Source: an uncultured Bacilli bacterium (GTDB lineage: Bacteria; Bacillota_I; Bacilli_A; RF39; UBA660). From it: a stretch of DNA of 18,405 nucleotides. Position 1 is the first letter of the stretch. Each line of letters begins with the position of its first letter. The notes beneath the pieces are model-generated. The model was not told the DNA's origin. It searched no databases and saw only the letters and a list, made by a program, of their open reading frames with translations. Of this stretch, positions 6,879 to 14,685 are shown in pieces. The position numbers and the translations under genes were made by a program. The stretch lies in contig CALVVC010000008.1 of NCBI GenBank assembly GCA_944363755.1, positions 1 through 18,405 of the forward strand, read 5' to 3'.

Positions 6879-8696
6879 AATCGTAAACGGATCTAATTTA
6901 GTACCTGTACCTCCAGTAATTATAACATTTTCTTTAAGATTTAAAACAGGACTAATAGCATTGGTTGTTGTTGGAGCGACACTAAAACTACTACCATATT
7001 GACCAATACGGCGTATTGCACTCGTTGAAATTGGAGTTAGTGTCCAATATGACGTGTTATTTACATCTATATCAAACTGTCCTGACATTAATTCCCCTAA
7101 TCTTAATAACCCTACTTTAGCATTAGTAGTTGATGGAGTTGTACTACTCATATTAGTATCTGTATATTTGGCTAATTTGTATGATGCACCACTTCCTACA
7201 GTTCCAAGATACCAAGTACTATTTTCTTCTATCATATCAGTATATGAACTTCCAACATAATTCGTTAAATAATCTCCATTAAGAAAACTTCCTATTGTGT
7301 TTGTCCTTGAAAAAGTTATATTATTTCCGAAGACACTTACTTTAAATGTATTAGAATCTTTAAGAGGAATAGCACTTACTATTTTTGTTAAATTCTTAGT
7401 CTCATGACTTACTATTCTATATAAGTTATTCCCATCCACACCAAATCTTATGTATTCTCCACTATAACGGGTATTAAGTTTCACAGTATTTAAATCTTTA
7501 TCATTATCTTCTTCCACTCTATAAGGATTATCTACAGTTCCATTTCCATCTATCACTTTAATATTAGATTTTAAATTTATAGAAGGTCGTACTCCTAAAG
7601 TTTGTAATTTATCAAAAGAATTACTATTTCCTAAATTATCTATTTCGTTTATATTTGTATTATCATAAGGAGTCAAAATCCACCAATGAAGACAATTATT
7701 TAAATAACCATTACTATAGGTTGTTCCCTTAAAACTTTCTTGATATTCATATAAATTAAGCAATCCCACTGTAGCAGTTACAACAGTACCACTATCACTT
7801 GGCCTTTTTACATTTCCTAAACTAGAAGAATCCGTTGTAGCATTCCACTTAGAATCTGTTACCAAAAAACTTTCGTAATCTCTTAAATTATATAAAAAAC
7901 CATCTACACTTGTATCATTTAACCAATCTTTAATATAACTCTCTTCAAAATCTGTACTACCACTAGCATAAGGAATCATACTTATATTCCACTGAGTTAC
8001 TAATTTAACTGTTTTTACTTCGTTATTAACACTAACTATACGCCATAGTTTTCCACTATACCAAAGATAATTATTAGGAAACTCTCCAGTTATAAATGTA
8101 TCTACTTCATCATTATACATATTATCTTTACTTATATTACTTAACGTAACTGTTCCTATTTCTCCTTCATGGGTTATTTCTTCTAATATGTGACCATTAC
8201 TTGGTAAAGATAAATCATTATAATCTAACCCTACCTCTACACCTAAATTAATCGTTACACTACTTCCTGAATTATTTATTACTCTTATTACATAAGTATT
8301 ACTTGAACCTGATGTTCCTGTTTTTTCTAAATTTATTCCTTTCTCGCTTGGTAAAGTATTTGTTTTTTCTTCTTTTATATATCCTATTTTAGTACTAGCT
8401 GGTAAATCATCTAAATAATAAAAATTAAATCTTGCTATTCTATTATTAGGATTACTCAACTCAACTTTAAAATCTTTTACTGTATTAGAAGGAACTGTTA
8501 ATGTATTACTTTCTACATCATCAACAGTAAGGGTATAAATTAAATTTCCCGTTATTATACTAATAGCATTATTCTTTTCTTTTGTTACTGTAAACATAGC
8601 ATAAGAGAAATATCCTCCTAATACTAATAAAATTACTATAATCATTACTATTATATACATTTTAGTAAAACTTACCTCTAAGAATAATTTTTTCAT
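6867..8696 (-). CDS. Membrane-anchored surface protein with two tandem DUF6273-like modules
   Basis: The 609-residue protein has one hydrophobic helix near the N-terminus (about 13-34), then FSYAMFTVTKEKNNAISI and TGNL, reminiscent of TasA/camelysin-type secreted proteins. A beta-rich region (about 50-165) is followed by two related modules (about 200-392 and 408-606). Module 1 has NYLWYSGKLWRIVSV, SYIKDWLN, GLLNLYEY, WWILTP, and VRPSINLK before GNGTVDNPY. Module 2 has LYRIVS, GLLRLGEL, YWTLTP, and SPVLNLK before GTGTKLDPF. The shared order points to an internal duplication. The resemblance to DUF6273 is from memory. There is no sorting signal, so it probably stays anchored by the N-terminal helix with the bulk outside. 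The start ATG follows AAGGAGGGG. It lies 51 bases after the 3D-domain gene, with a long palindrome between, and ends at its own terminator. Function unknown; the gene at the left edge begins with the same residues. Confidence 0.8.
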   Translation of the reverse strand: MKKLFLEVSFTKMYIIVMIIVILLVLGGYFSYAMFTVTKEKNNAISIITGNLIYTLTVDDVESNTLTVPSNTVKDFKVELSNPNNRIARFNFYYLDDLPASTKIGYIKEEKTNTLPSEKGINLEKTGTSGSSNTYVIRVINNSGSSVTINLGVEVGLDYNDLSLPSNGHILEEITHEGEIGTVTLSNISKDNMYNDEVDTFITGEFPNNYLWYSGKLWRIVSVNNEVKTVKLVTQWNISMIPYASGSTDFEESYIKDWLNDTSVDGFLYNLRDYESFLVTDSKWNATTDSSSLGNVKRPSDSGTVVTATVGLLNLYEYQESFKGTTYSNGYLNNCLHWWILTPYDNTNINEIDNLGNSNSFDKLQTLGVRPSINLKSNIKVIDGNGTVDNPYRVEEDNDKDLNTVKLNTRYSGEYIRFGVDGNNLYRIVSHETKNLTKIVSAIPLKDSNTFKVSVFGNNITFSRTNTIGSFLNGDYLTNYVGSSYTDMIEENSTWYLGTVGSGASYKLAKYTDTNMSSTTPSTTNAKVGLLRLGELMSGQFDIDVNNTSYWTLTPISTSAIRRIGQYGSSFSVAPTTTNAISPVLNLKENVIITGGTGTKLDPFTIELG

Positions 8697-8719
8697 AACA
8701 CCCCTCCTTCATACAGTAT

Positions 8720-8751
8720 TTAAGATATAATTGTTCACAATTATATCTTAA
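8720..8751. repeat. 15-bp perfect inverted repeat between two envelope genes, no U tract
   Basis: Arms TTAAGATATAATTGT (8720-8734) and ACAATTATATCTTAA (8737-8751) are separated by two bases. One arm contains the stop codon of the 3D-domain gene. Neither side is followed by a T run, so it is not a standard terminator. It could be an RNA processing or stability hairpin, a translational control element near the downstream ribosome binding site, or a protein-binding operator. Confidence 0.8.
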
Positions 8752-9419
8752 TAACCAACTCTTAATATCTTAAAAGTGGCATTCAAACTACTACCATAAT
8801 TTATCGCTTCCCTACTTGTTTCAAACAATAAATCAAAATCATATAATCTATCAAAACCTATATTTCCACCTCTATCTAACACTATCGCTTTAAAACTACC
8901 TATCTTACTATTACTTACTTCTATAACTGTACCAAAAGGAATACATTTATCACTAGCAAGTATTCTTAAAGAACCATAAGTAGAATCTTCATAATAAATA
9001 GTTTCACTTATATTATACTCTGATGCAGTTAAATCACCTATATCAGAGCCATAACCACTCATAGTACCAGTAAAAGTAGAGCCTACTGTAATAGATGGAA
9101 TATATACTTCCTCTTTAGGAGTTTCATATTCTATTTTCTCATCTTTACCTATAACTTCATCTTCTTTAGGTCCCTCTACTACTTTTGGTACTTCCTCTAC
9201 TACAGATTTCTCTTCTTCTTTAACTTCATTTTTTTCTTCTAAAGAAACATCTTCAAGAGGTACAACTTCTATAACTTCTTCTTTTACAATAGCATCACTA
9301 TTTACATAAGTAATCTTATTATTTACATCTATATTTTTTACATCAGGTTTAGTGGTACTAACAAGTAAACAACACCCCATAAATATAATAGCATTAATAA
9401 TATAAATAGTTTTTCTCAT
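8748..9419 (-). CDS. Membrane-anchored 3D-domain (double-psi beta-barrel) cell wall protein
   Basis: The 223-residue protein has an N-terminal hydrophobic segment (about 4-20), a long acidic, Val/Glu/Pro-rich linker (about 45-105) and a C-terminal 3D domain (about 115-223). The three Asp that name the family match Asp157 in ASDKCIPFGT, Asp182 in LDRGGNIGF, and Asp196 in DLLFETSREAINYG. Family members such as YocH-type proteins and MltA relatives act on peptidoglycan, so a muralytic or wall-remodelling role outside the membrane is likely but inferred. A GTG start three codons earlier (9428) is possible; I prefer the ATG at 9417-9419 because the nearest purine-rich site (AGAAAG) is too close to the GTG. 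It follows murE by 82 bases and has its own candidate promoter with spaced direct repeats. It is probably cotranscribed with the downstream surface protein gene. Confidence 0.82.
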   Translation of the reverse strand: MRKTIYIINAIIFMGCCLLVSTTKPDVKNIDVNNKITYVNSDAIVKEEVIEVVPLEDVSLEEKNEVKEEEKSVVEEVPKVVEGPKEDEVIGKDEKIEYETPKEEVYIPSITVGSTFTGTMSGYGSDIGDLTASEYNISETIYYEDSTYGSLRILASDKCIPFGTVIEVSNSKIGSFKAIVLDRGGNIGFDRLYDFDLLFETSREAINYGSSLNATFKILRVGY

Positions 9420-9447
9420 AAATATCACTACTTTCTATAGTAATATT

Positions 9448-9476
9448 ATCTTATCATATTGACACTTCTTATACAA
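9448..9476 (-). promoter_or_regulatory. Candidate promoter of the 3D-domain gene
   Basis: Minus strand: TTGTAT (9471-9476), 17 bases, then TAAGAT (9448-9453), preceded by TGA to give an extended -10. The start codon lies about 29 bases downstream of the -10. Confidence 0.5.
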
Positions 9477-9486
9477 TAAATTGACA
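9459..9486 (-). promoter_or_regulatory. Three TGTxxA half-sites at 11-bp spacing (WalR-box-like)
   Basis: Minus strand: TGTCAA, five bases, TGTATA, five bases, TGTCAA. The layout follows the known WalR box (TGTWAH, five bases, TGTWAH) but each half-site has one mismatch. The middle copy overlaps the candidate -35. WalR controls wall hydrolase genes in Bacillota, so the setting fits; identity of the regulator is inference. Confidence 0.4.
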
Positions 9487-9501
9487 AAACAAAAGTGTAA
9501 A

Positions 9502-10914
9502 CTACTGTTCATAATAACTCTTAATAACATCATAATCACAGTATGGCAGATACTTATCATCAATAGCCATATAATCATCTCTACCCTTACCTGCAATTAA
9601 TACTATATCTTTATCCTCTGCCATATCTAAAGCTTTATATATCGCTTTCTTTCTATCGATAATCCTCTCATAATTAGTTTTATCTGAACCACTAACTAAA
9701 TCATCTATAATTTGATTAGGATCTTCAAATCTTGGATCATCCATGGTAAATATAACATAATCAGACTTTTCCAAAACAACTTTACCCATAAAAGGTCTTT
9801 TACTAGTTTCTCTTCCACCTGCACTACCTGTAACAGTAATTATTCTAGACTCTTTTACTTCATTTAAAAATGTTAATATATTAAGAAGTGCATCAGTAGT
9901 ATGAGCATAATCAAGTATTACAGTATATTTAGAGACAAAAGGCATTATCTCCATTCTTCCCTCTATTTGTTTAATCTTACTAACCCTTTTAATTATCTCA
10001 TCAAAACTAAATCCTTTACATAAAAGGCAAAGAATAGCAGCAGCTAAATTCTCTACATTAAATCTACCAAGCAATAAAGATATAACATCATAAGTTTTAT
10101 TATTATATTTAAAAGTTATAATAGTCTTATCCCTTTTTAAAGTATAATCAACTATTTTTAAAGTATCACTATCTTTATAACCATAACTAAGAACATTCCC
10201 CTTCGCTTCTTTTTTAAACTTATCAAAGTATTTATCACTACTATTTAATATAGAGTATCCTTCATCTTTAACTTGTCTAACCAACTGACATTTAGAATCT
10301 ACATAATTTTCAATTGTCTTATGAACATTCAAATGATCTTCCGAAATACTAGTAACTATTCCTATATCATACTTTATATCATCGAGTCTATGTCTAAAAA
10401 ACGCTTCACTACTCGCCTCCATACAAACAGTATCACAACCATTATCAATAAACTCTTTAAAATATTTATATAATCTATCTACATCAGGGCAAGTATTTTT
10501 AATACTAACTTTCTCATTTTTATATTTTTTACCATTAGTACCTATATAAGCACAACTTTCTCCTAAAAGCCCATAAATAATCTCTGCTACGGTAGTCTTT
10601 CCATTAGTACCAGTAACACCTATTATATAAAGATTATCACACGGATAATCATAGAATTTAGCACAAATTTTTCTAAGCTCTAAATTAGTATCTTTAACTT
10701 TTATAACAGGAACAGTTTTTTTTGACACATCACGGCTAACTACAACAGCACTAGCACCATTTTTAATCGCTTCATCTATAAAATCATGCCTATCAGCAGT
10801 AACACCCATTGTACACACAAATAAATCCATAGGCTCCACTTCTTTTGAATTTATTTTAATATCTTTAATTAATCTATCATCATTAATATCATATAATTCA
10901 CTTAACTTTTTCAT
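9502..10914 (-). CDS. murE: UDP-N-acetylmuramoyl-tripeptide synthetase (Mur ligase)
   Basis: The 470-residue cytoplasmic ligase adds the third, diamino amino acid to UDP-MurNAc-L-Ala-D-Glu using ATP. Visible domains: N-terminal UDP-MurNAc-binding part with INSKEV (21-26); central ATPase with the P-loop GVTGTNGKTT (99-108), MEASSEA, SEDHLNVHKT, and Lys208 in the position of the carbamylated lysine; C-terminal domain with DYAHTTDAL (335-343), GSAGGRETSKRP (363-374), DDPR (392-395) and GKGRDDY (442-448). DDPR is close to the DNPR motif of meso-diaminopimelate enzymes, but the Asn-to-Asp change and GKGRD leave the substrate (Lys or diaminopimelate) open. The ATG follows AGAAGGTG. It has its own candidate promoter and no clear terminator before the 3D-domain gene, so some read-through into that wall gene is likely. 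Confidence 0.93.
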   Translation of the reverse strand: MKKLSELYDINDDRLIKDIKINSKEVEPMDLFVCTMGVTADRHDFIDEAIKNGASAVVVSRDVSKKTVPVIKVKDTNLELRKICAKFYDYPCDNLYIIGVTGTNGKTTVAEIIYGLLGESCAYIGTNGKKYKNEKVSIKNTCPDVDRLYKYFKEFIDNGCDTVCMEASSEAFFRHRLDDIKYDIGIVTSISEDHLNVHKTIENYVDSKCQLVRQVKDEGYSILNSSDKYFDKFKKEAKGNVLSYGYKDSDTLKIVDYTLKRDKTIITFKYNNKTYDVISLLLGRFNVENLAAAILCLLCKGFSFDEIIKRVSKIKQIEGRMEIMPFVSKYTVILDYAHTTDALLNILTFLNEVKESRIITVTGSAGGRETSKRPFMGKVVLEKSDYVIFTMDDPRFEDPNQIIDDLVSGSDKTNYERIIDRKKAIYKALDMAEDKDIVLIAGKGRDDYMAIDDKYLPYCDYDVIKSYYEQ

Positions 10915-10969
10915 AACATCAACACCTTCTAATATAAAATATAAAAGATATATTAATCTTGTTACTTAT

Positions 10970-10975
10970 ATTATA
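10970..10975 (-). promoter_or_regulatory. Candidate -10 of the murE promoter
   Basis: TATAAT on the minus strand, 55 bases upstream of the murE ATG, lies just downstream of the terminator at 10994-11027. No strong -35 hexamer is visible at 16-18 bases upstream. Confidence 0.45.
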
Positions 10976-10993
10976 TACCATCACAAAAATAAT

Positions 10994-11027
10994 TAAAAGA
11001 AAAAGACTTCACGCCCAAGAAATCTTT
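10994..11027 (-). terminator. Rho-independent terminator upstream of murE
   Basis: Minus strand: AAAGATTTC, loop TTGGGCGT, GAAGTCTTT (nine pairs, one wobble), then TTCTTTT. It follows no intact gene, which suggests a small RNA or a decayed gene between it and the ileS terminator. Confidence 0.7.
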
Positions 11028-11118
11028 AACTTATAATAAATATAAACTCTAACTCTCTTTACATCTATTTGTTAACTATATATTAACATATTTCATATAC
11101 TATTATCAACTACTTATT

Positions 11119-11184
11119 TTAAACTTCTACATTCTCTTTAGATAACCAAGTAATATTCATAACTTCATCAATAGAAAAAGTTTT
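11119..11184 (-). pseudogene. Possible 3' remnant of a decayed gene (helix-turn-helix-like)
   Basis: Just after an in-frame TAA, 21 codons are open to a TAA at 11119-11121: KTFSIDEVMNITWLSKENVE followed by V. The residues look protein-like and the spacing E-V-x-x-I-x-x-L-S-x-x-x-V resembles the helix-turn-helix of excisionase/MerR-type proteins. No start codon sits at a suitable distance from the AGGGAGG at 11205-11211, and a stop interrupts the frame. A terminator still follows at 10994-11027. It may be a frame-broken gene, or coincidence. Confidence 0.25.
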
Positions 11185-11231
11185 TTAGCAATTAGTAAAG
11201 TATACCTCCCTCTTAATTAAATACTTTCAAG

Positions 11232-11277
11232 AAAAAAAGAGTGAAAATTAGTAAAAATAGCCCCTAAAATTCACTCC
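11232..11277 (-). terminator. Rho-independent terminator of ileS
   Basis: Minus strand: GAGTGAA (11270-11276) pairs with TTCACTC (11239-11245), with an inner TTAG/CTAA pairing, followed by a seven-T run (11232-11238). It lies 17 bases after the ileS stop. Confidence 0.8.
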
Positions 11278-11293
11278 AAAAATCATATAAATT

Positions 11294-14200
11294 TTATTTT
11301 TTTCTAACGTCTACTTTTAATCCCATCATTAAATCATTAACAGGAATACTCTTCTCTAATTTTTCATCTTTAATGACATCAATAGATAAAGTTTCTTCTT
11401 TAACATAATTCATATATTTATCAAGCATCCTATCAACAATTTCTTCTCCATTATAGTAAAGATTAATTCTATCAGTAATAACAAAATCAGCTTCTTTTCT
11501 AAGACTTTGGACTTTTCTAACCACTTCACGAGCAAGTCCTTCAAGAATTAAATCATCATTTAATGTAGTATCAAGTACAACGCTTATATTTCCATTACTA
11601 GAAGCACAATATCCTTCCTTATTTTTAAGAGTTGTTATAATCATATCTTCTGTAATCTTTAACTCTTTACCTAAGAATTCTGTTGTATAGTAACCTGATT
11701 TAATTCTATTAACATCATTAATATTAAACTTACTAACTAATTCTCCAAAAGCTTTAATATCACTACCAAACATCTTACCAACAACTCTAAAGTTAGGCTT
11801 AACAATATAATCCATATAAAGACTCATATCATCTTCATAAACTACTTCTTTAACATTTAATTCTTCTAAAATAATAGATTCTAACTCTCCTACAACACTT
11901 TGAAATACTTTAGGAACTAAAATGAAATGAAGTGGTTGTCTAACTTTAATAGATACATCTTCTCTAGCATTACGGCCTAAACTACAAATATCTCGAACAA
12001 CATTCATTCTATTTTCTAATTCATTTGATATTAATGATGTATCTACTTTAGGGAAATCTCTCAAATGTACGCTTTCTCCATCAGTCAAATTACGATAAAT
12101 TTCTTCTGTAACAAATGGTGTAATAGGTGCAGCCATAAGACAAAGTGTAAGTAAAACTTCATAAGTAGTTTGATATACTGCTTTTTTACTTTCTGTAAGT
12201 TCACTATCCCAAAATCTTTTTCTATTACTTCTAATATACCAGTTAGAAAAATCATCATTCAAAAAATCTACTATATAATGAACTACTTTATTCAAGTCAT
12301 AATCTTCATATGCTTTAGTTACTAAATCTAAAGTATTATTTAAACGAGATAATAACCATTTATCAACTAGTTCTCTATCTTTAACAGGAACATTATAATC
12401 TCTTGGATCAATTTTATCAGCATTAGCATACATCTCAAAGAATGAATATGCATTTTTTAAAGTTGATAAGTATTTAGAATTAACTTCTTTTAAGCCATCA
12501 TTATCAAACTTAATAGGAGTCCATACAGGAGATACATAAGGTAAATAGAATCTAATAACATCACTTCCAAACTCATTCATTAAATCAACTGGTTTAACTA
12601 TATTACCTTTACTTTTACTCATCTTCTTACCGTATTTATCAAGTAATAAGTCATTAACTAAGACATTTTTATAAGGACTCTTACCAGTAACAAAAGTAGA
12701 AATTAGCATAAGAGTATAAAACCATCCCCTAGTCTGATCAATTCCTTCACTAATAAAATCAGCTGGAAATTGTTCTTCAAATAACTCTTTATTTTCAAAT
12801 GGATAATGATACTGAGCAAAAGGCATTGAACCAGAATCAAACCAACAATCAATTACTTCACTAACACGGCTCATCTCTTTACCACAGTTTTTACATTTAA
12901 TATGAATATCATCAACATATGGTCTATGTAATTCTATACTCTCATCTATATCTTCAATCGCTTTCTCAATAAGTTCAGCCCGTGAACCTATCATCTCTTG
13001 ATGTCCACAACTACATTTCCATAAAGGAAGAGGTGTCCCCCAATATCTATTTCTTGATATAGCCCAATCATTCATATTTAATAACCAGTTACCAAATCTT
13101 TTTTCACCAACAAAAGATGGATACCAATTAACTTCATTATTATTTTTAACAACAGCATCTTTTATTTTAGTAACTTCTAAGTAATATGATGGTTTAGCAT
13201 AATATAAAAGTGGTGTATCACATCTCCAACAATGTGGATAATTATGAGTCATCTTAATTTTCTTAAATAGTTTACCATTTTCTTTTAAGTATTTAATAAC
13301 TTCTATATCAGCATCAAATACCCTCATACCTTTCCATAAACCTTCAGTATATTTACCATCTTCTCCTACAGGGTTTAAAACAGGTAAATTATATTTCTTA
13401 CCAACATTATAATCATCTTGTCCAAAAGCAGGTGCAATATGAACAATACCAGTACCATCTTCCATAGTTACATAATCATCTACTGTTACAAAGAAAGCTT
13501 TCTTATCTACTTTTAAACTAGGTATTAACTGTTCATATTCCATATATTCTAAGTTCTTACCACTATATTCTTCTAAGACTTTATAGTCATCTCCTAATAC
13601 TTTAGAAGCTAACTTTTTACCAACAATAAACTTATTACCTTGACTTTCAACAAGAACATATTCTTCTCTTGGATTAACACAAAGTGCTACATTACTAATT
13701 AAAGTCCAAGGAGTAGTAGTCCAAACAAGGAAGTATACATCTTCTCCCTTTTTCTTCATAGGAACTATAACTGTATTAGCAGTTACTTCTTTATAACCTT
13801 GAGCTACTTCATGAGAAGCAAGACCTGTACCACATCTAGTACAATATGGAAGAATCTTATGTCCTTCATAAAATAATCCTTCATCAAAGAATTTCTTTAA
13901 AATCCACCATTCTGTTTCTATATAGTTATTATCATAAGTAACATAAGGATGCTCTAAATCAATAAACTGTCCCATTTCTTTAGTCAAATCAGAAAAAGCC
14001 TTCTCATTTTCCCAAACACTCTCACGACACTTCTGATTAAATTCTTTTATACCAAACTCTTCGATATCTTTTTTATTACTAAAGCCTAGTTCTTTTTCTA
14101 CTTGTAACTCTACAGGAAGTCCATGAGTATCCCAACCTACTTTACGAAGTACTCTATATCCCCTCATAGTTTTATATTTACAAAAAGTATCTTTTAAAAA

Positions 14201-14386
14201 CTTAGCCATCATATGATGAAGTCCTGGTTTACCATTAGCAGTAGCAGGTCCATCATAAAAAACAAAGTTTTCACAATCTTTTCTATTATCAATACACTCC
14301 TTTAATATATCCATCTTCTCCCATGACTTTAAAATATCCATCTCAACCTCATGAGTCTTACCTTTTTTTAATTCTTTAAATGCCAT
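11294..14386 (-). CDS. ileS: Isoleucyl-tRNA synthetase, type 2 (eukaryote-like), with GLHH active-site signature
   Basis: The 1030-residue class I synthetase charges tRNA-Ile. The N-terminal Rossmann half has FYDGPATANGKP followed by GLHH (55-58) at the HIGH position, then GWDTHGLPVE (84-93). The CP1 editing domain (about 200-410) has WTTTPWTL and GTGIVHIAPAFGQDD. Cys458, Cys460, Cys498 and Cys501 form a likely zinc knuckle, and the second active-site loop is KMSKS (588-592). An anticodon-binding domain and a long C-terminal region follow. Overall sequence fits the IleRS2 class rather than the common bacterial IleRS1. HxGH swapped to GxHH has been described in a subset of IleRS2 with extreme mupirocin resistance. 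The ATG follows AGGAGGAG. Expression is controlled by the T-box at 14406-14632, and the gene has its own promoter and terminator. Length is typical, with no sign of damage. Confidence 0.96.
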   Translation of the reverse strand: MAFKELKKGKTHEVEMDILKSWEKMDILKECIDNRKDCENFVFYDGPATANGKPGLHHMMAKFLKDTFCKYKTMRGYRVLRKVGWDTHGLPVELQVEKELGFSNKKDIEEFGIKEFNQKCRESVWENEKAFSDLTKEMGQFIDLEHPYVTYDNNYIETEWWILKKFFDEGLFYEGHKILPYCTRCGTGLASHEVAQGYKEVTANTVIVPMKKKGEDVYFLVWTTTPWTLISNVALCVNPREEYVLVESQGNKFIVGKKLASKVLGDDYKVLEEYSGKNLEYMEYEQLIPSLKVDKKAFFVTVDDYVTMEDGTGIVHIAPAFGQDDYNVGKKYNLPVLNPVGEDGKYTEGLWKGMRVFDADIEVIKYLKENGKLFKKIKMTHNYPHCWRCDTPLLYYAKPSYYLEVTKIKDAVVKNNNEVNWYPSFVGEKRFGNWLLNMNDWAISRNRYWGTPLPLWKCSCGHQEMIGSRAELIEKAIEDIDESIELHRPYVDDIHIKCKNCGKEMSRVSEVIDCWFDSGSMPFAQYHYPFENKELFEEQFPADFISEGIDQTRGWFYTLMLISTFVTGKSPYKNVLVNDLLLDKYGKKMSKSKGNIVKPVDLMNEFGSDVIRFYLPYVSPVWTPIKFDNDGLKEVNSKYLSTLKNAYSFFEMYANADKIDPRDYNVPVKDRELVDKWLLSRLNNTLDLVTKAYEDYDLNKVVHYIVDFLNDDFSNWYIRSNRKRFWDSELTESKKAVYQTTYEVLLTLCLMAAPITPFVTEEIYRNLTDGESVHLRDFPKVDTSLISNELENRMNVVRDICSLGRNAREDVSIKVRQPLHFILVPKVFQSVVGELESIILEELNVKEVVYEDDMSLYMDYIVKPNFRVVGKMFGSDIKAFGELVSKFNINDVNRIKSGYYTTEFLGKELKITEDMIITTLKNKEGYCASSNGNISVVLDTTLNDDLILEGLAREVVRKVQSLRKEADFVITDRINLYYNGEEIVDRMLDKYMNYVKEETLSIDVIKDEKLEKSIPVNDLMMGLKVDVRKK

Positions 14387-14405
14387 AAACTATCTCCTCC
14401 TAAAC

Positions 14406-14473
14406 AAAAAATCTATGAATCATAAGGGAGTATAAAAGGAGTATACTCGGTACCACCTTAGTTCATAGATTTT
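14406..14473 (-). terminator. T-box regulated terminator
   Basis: Minus strand: AAATCTATGAACTAAGG pairs with CCTTATGATTCATAGATTT (small bulge), with an inner GAGTATA/TATACTC helix, ending in TTTTTT. The first arm includes part of the T-box, so this hairpin and the antiterminator exclude each other. Confidence 0.88.
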
Positions 14474-14632
14474 ATCTATCTTATATTTATAACGGTATTA
14501 CCCGGCTTTAACTTATCCTTAAAGCACATATGAAAGTGATTCGAAATAAGTTCCTTTATTAGTTTCCACCATCCACTAACTCTCTTAAAAATTTCCTTAT
14601 TTCCGTCTTTCTCATTTGTTTTAAATAAAACT
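14406..14632 (-). promoter_or_regulatory. Ile-specific T-box riboswitch leader of ileS
   Basis: Stem I runs about 14615-14530, closed by ATGAGAAAG and CTTTCAT, and includes AGAGAG and GGTGGAAAC. The probable specifier triplet is ATC (14538-14540) within CGAATCAC, an Ile codon. Downstream are a perfect stem GCTTTAA/TTAAAGC, then CGGGTAATACCG, then the T-box sequence TAAGGTGGTACCGAG (about 14446-14460), which binds the tRNA acceptor end. Uncharged tRNA-Ile would stabilise the antiterminator and let transcription enter ileS; charged tRNA leaves the terminator at 14406-14473. Confidence 0.92.
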
Positions 14633-14638
14633 AAACAA

Positions 14639-14668
14639 AATATATCACAAACAAAGGTTATTATGCAA
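14639..14668 (-). promoter_or_regulatory. Candidate promoter of the T-box/ileS transcript
   Basis: Minus strand: TTGCAT (14663-14668), 18 bases, TATATT (14639-14644). A start near 14632 would place stem I a few bases downstream, giving a leader of about 245 bases. Confidence 0.5.
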
Positions 14669-14685
14669 CTGTTTTTTTAATTATT

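Larger units (their letters stand above)
10915..11293. other. Intergenic region between ileS and murE (379 bases)
   Basis: In minus-strand order it holds the ileS terminator (11232-11277), a ribosome-binding-like AGGGAGG (11205-11211) not followed by a usable start, a short open stretch that looks like a gene remnant (11119-11184), about 90 bases of featureless AT-rich DNA, a second terminator (10994-11027), and the murE promoter and ribosome binding site (10923-10975). Confidence 0.6.

Noticed and set aside
7054..7260. Plus-strand 68-codon ORF
   Set aside because: Antisense to the tandem-module surface protein, whose frame has clear domain motifs; no ribosome binding site.
9420..9428. GTG start of the 3D-domain gene
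   Set aside because: The AGAAAG site is only two bases away; the ATG at 9417-9419 has better spacing.
9459..9486. Plus-strand promoter built on the two TTGACA hexamers
   Set aside because: No -10 hexamer at 16-18 bases from either, and no plus-strand gene downstream; better explained as minus-strand repeats.
10273..10473. Plus-strand 66-codon ORF
   Set aside because: Antisense to conserved murE motifs; composition looks like translated noise.
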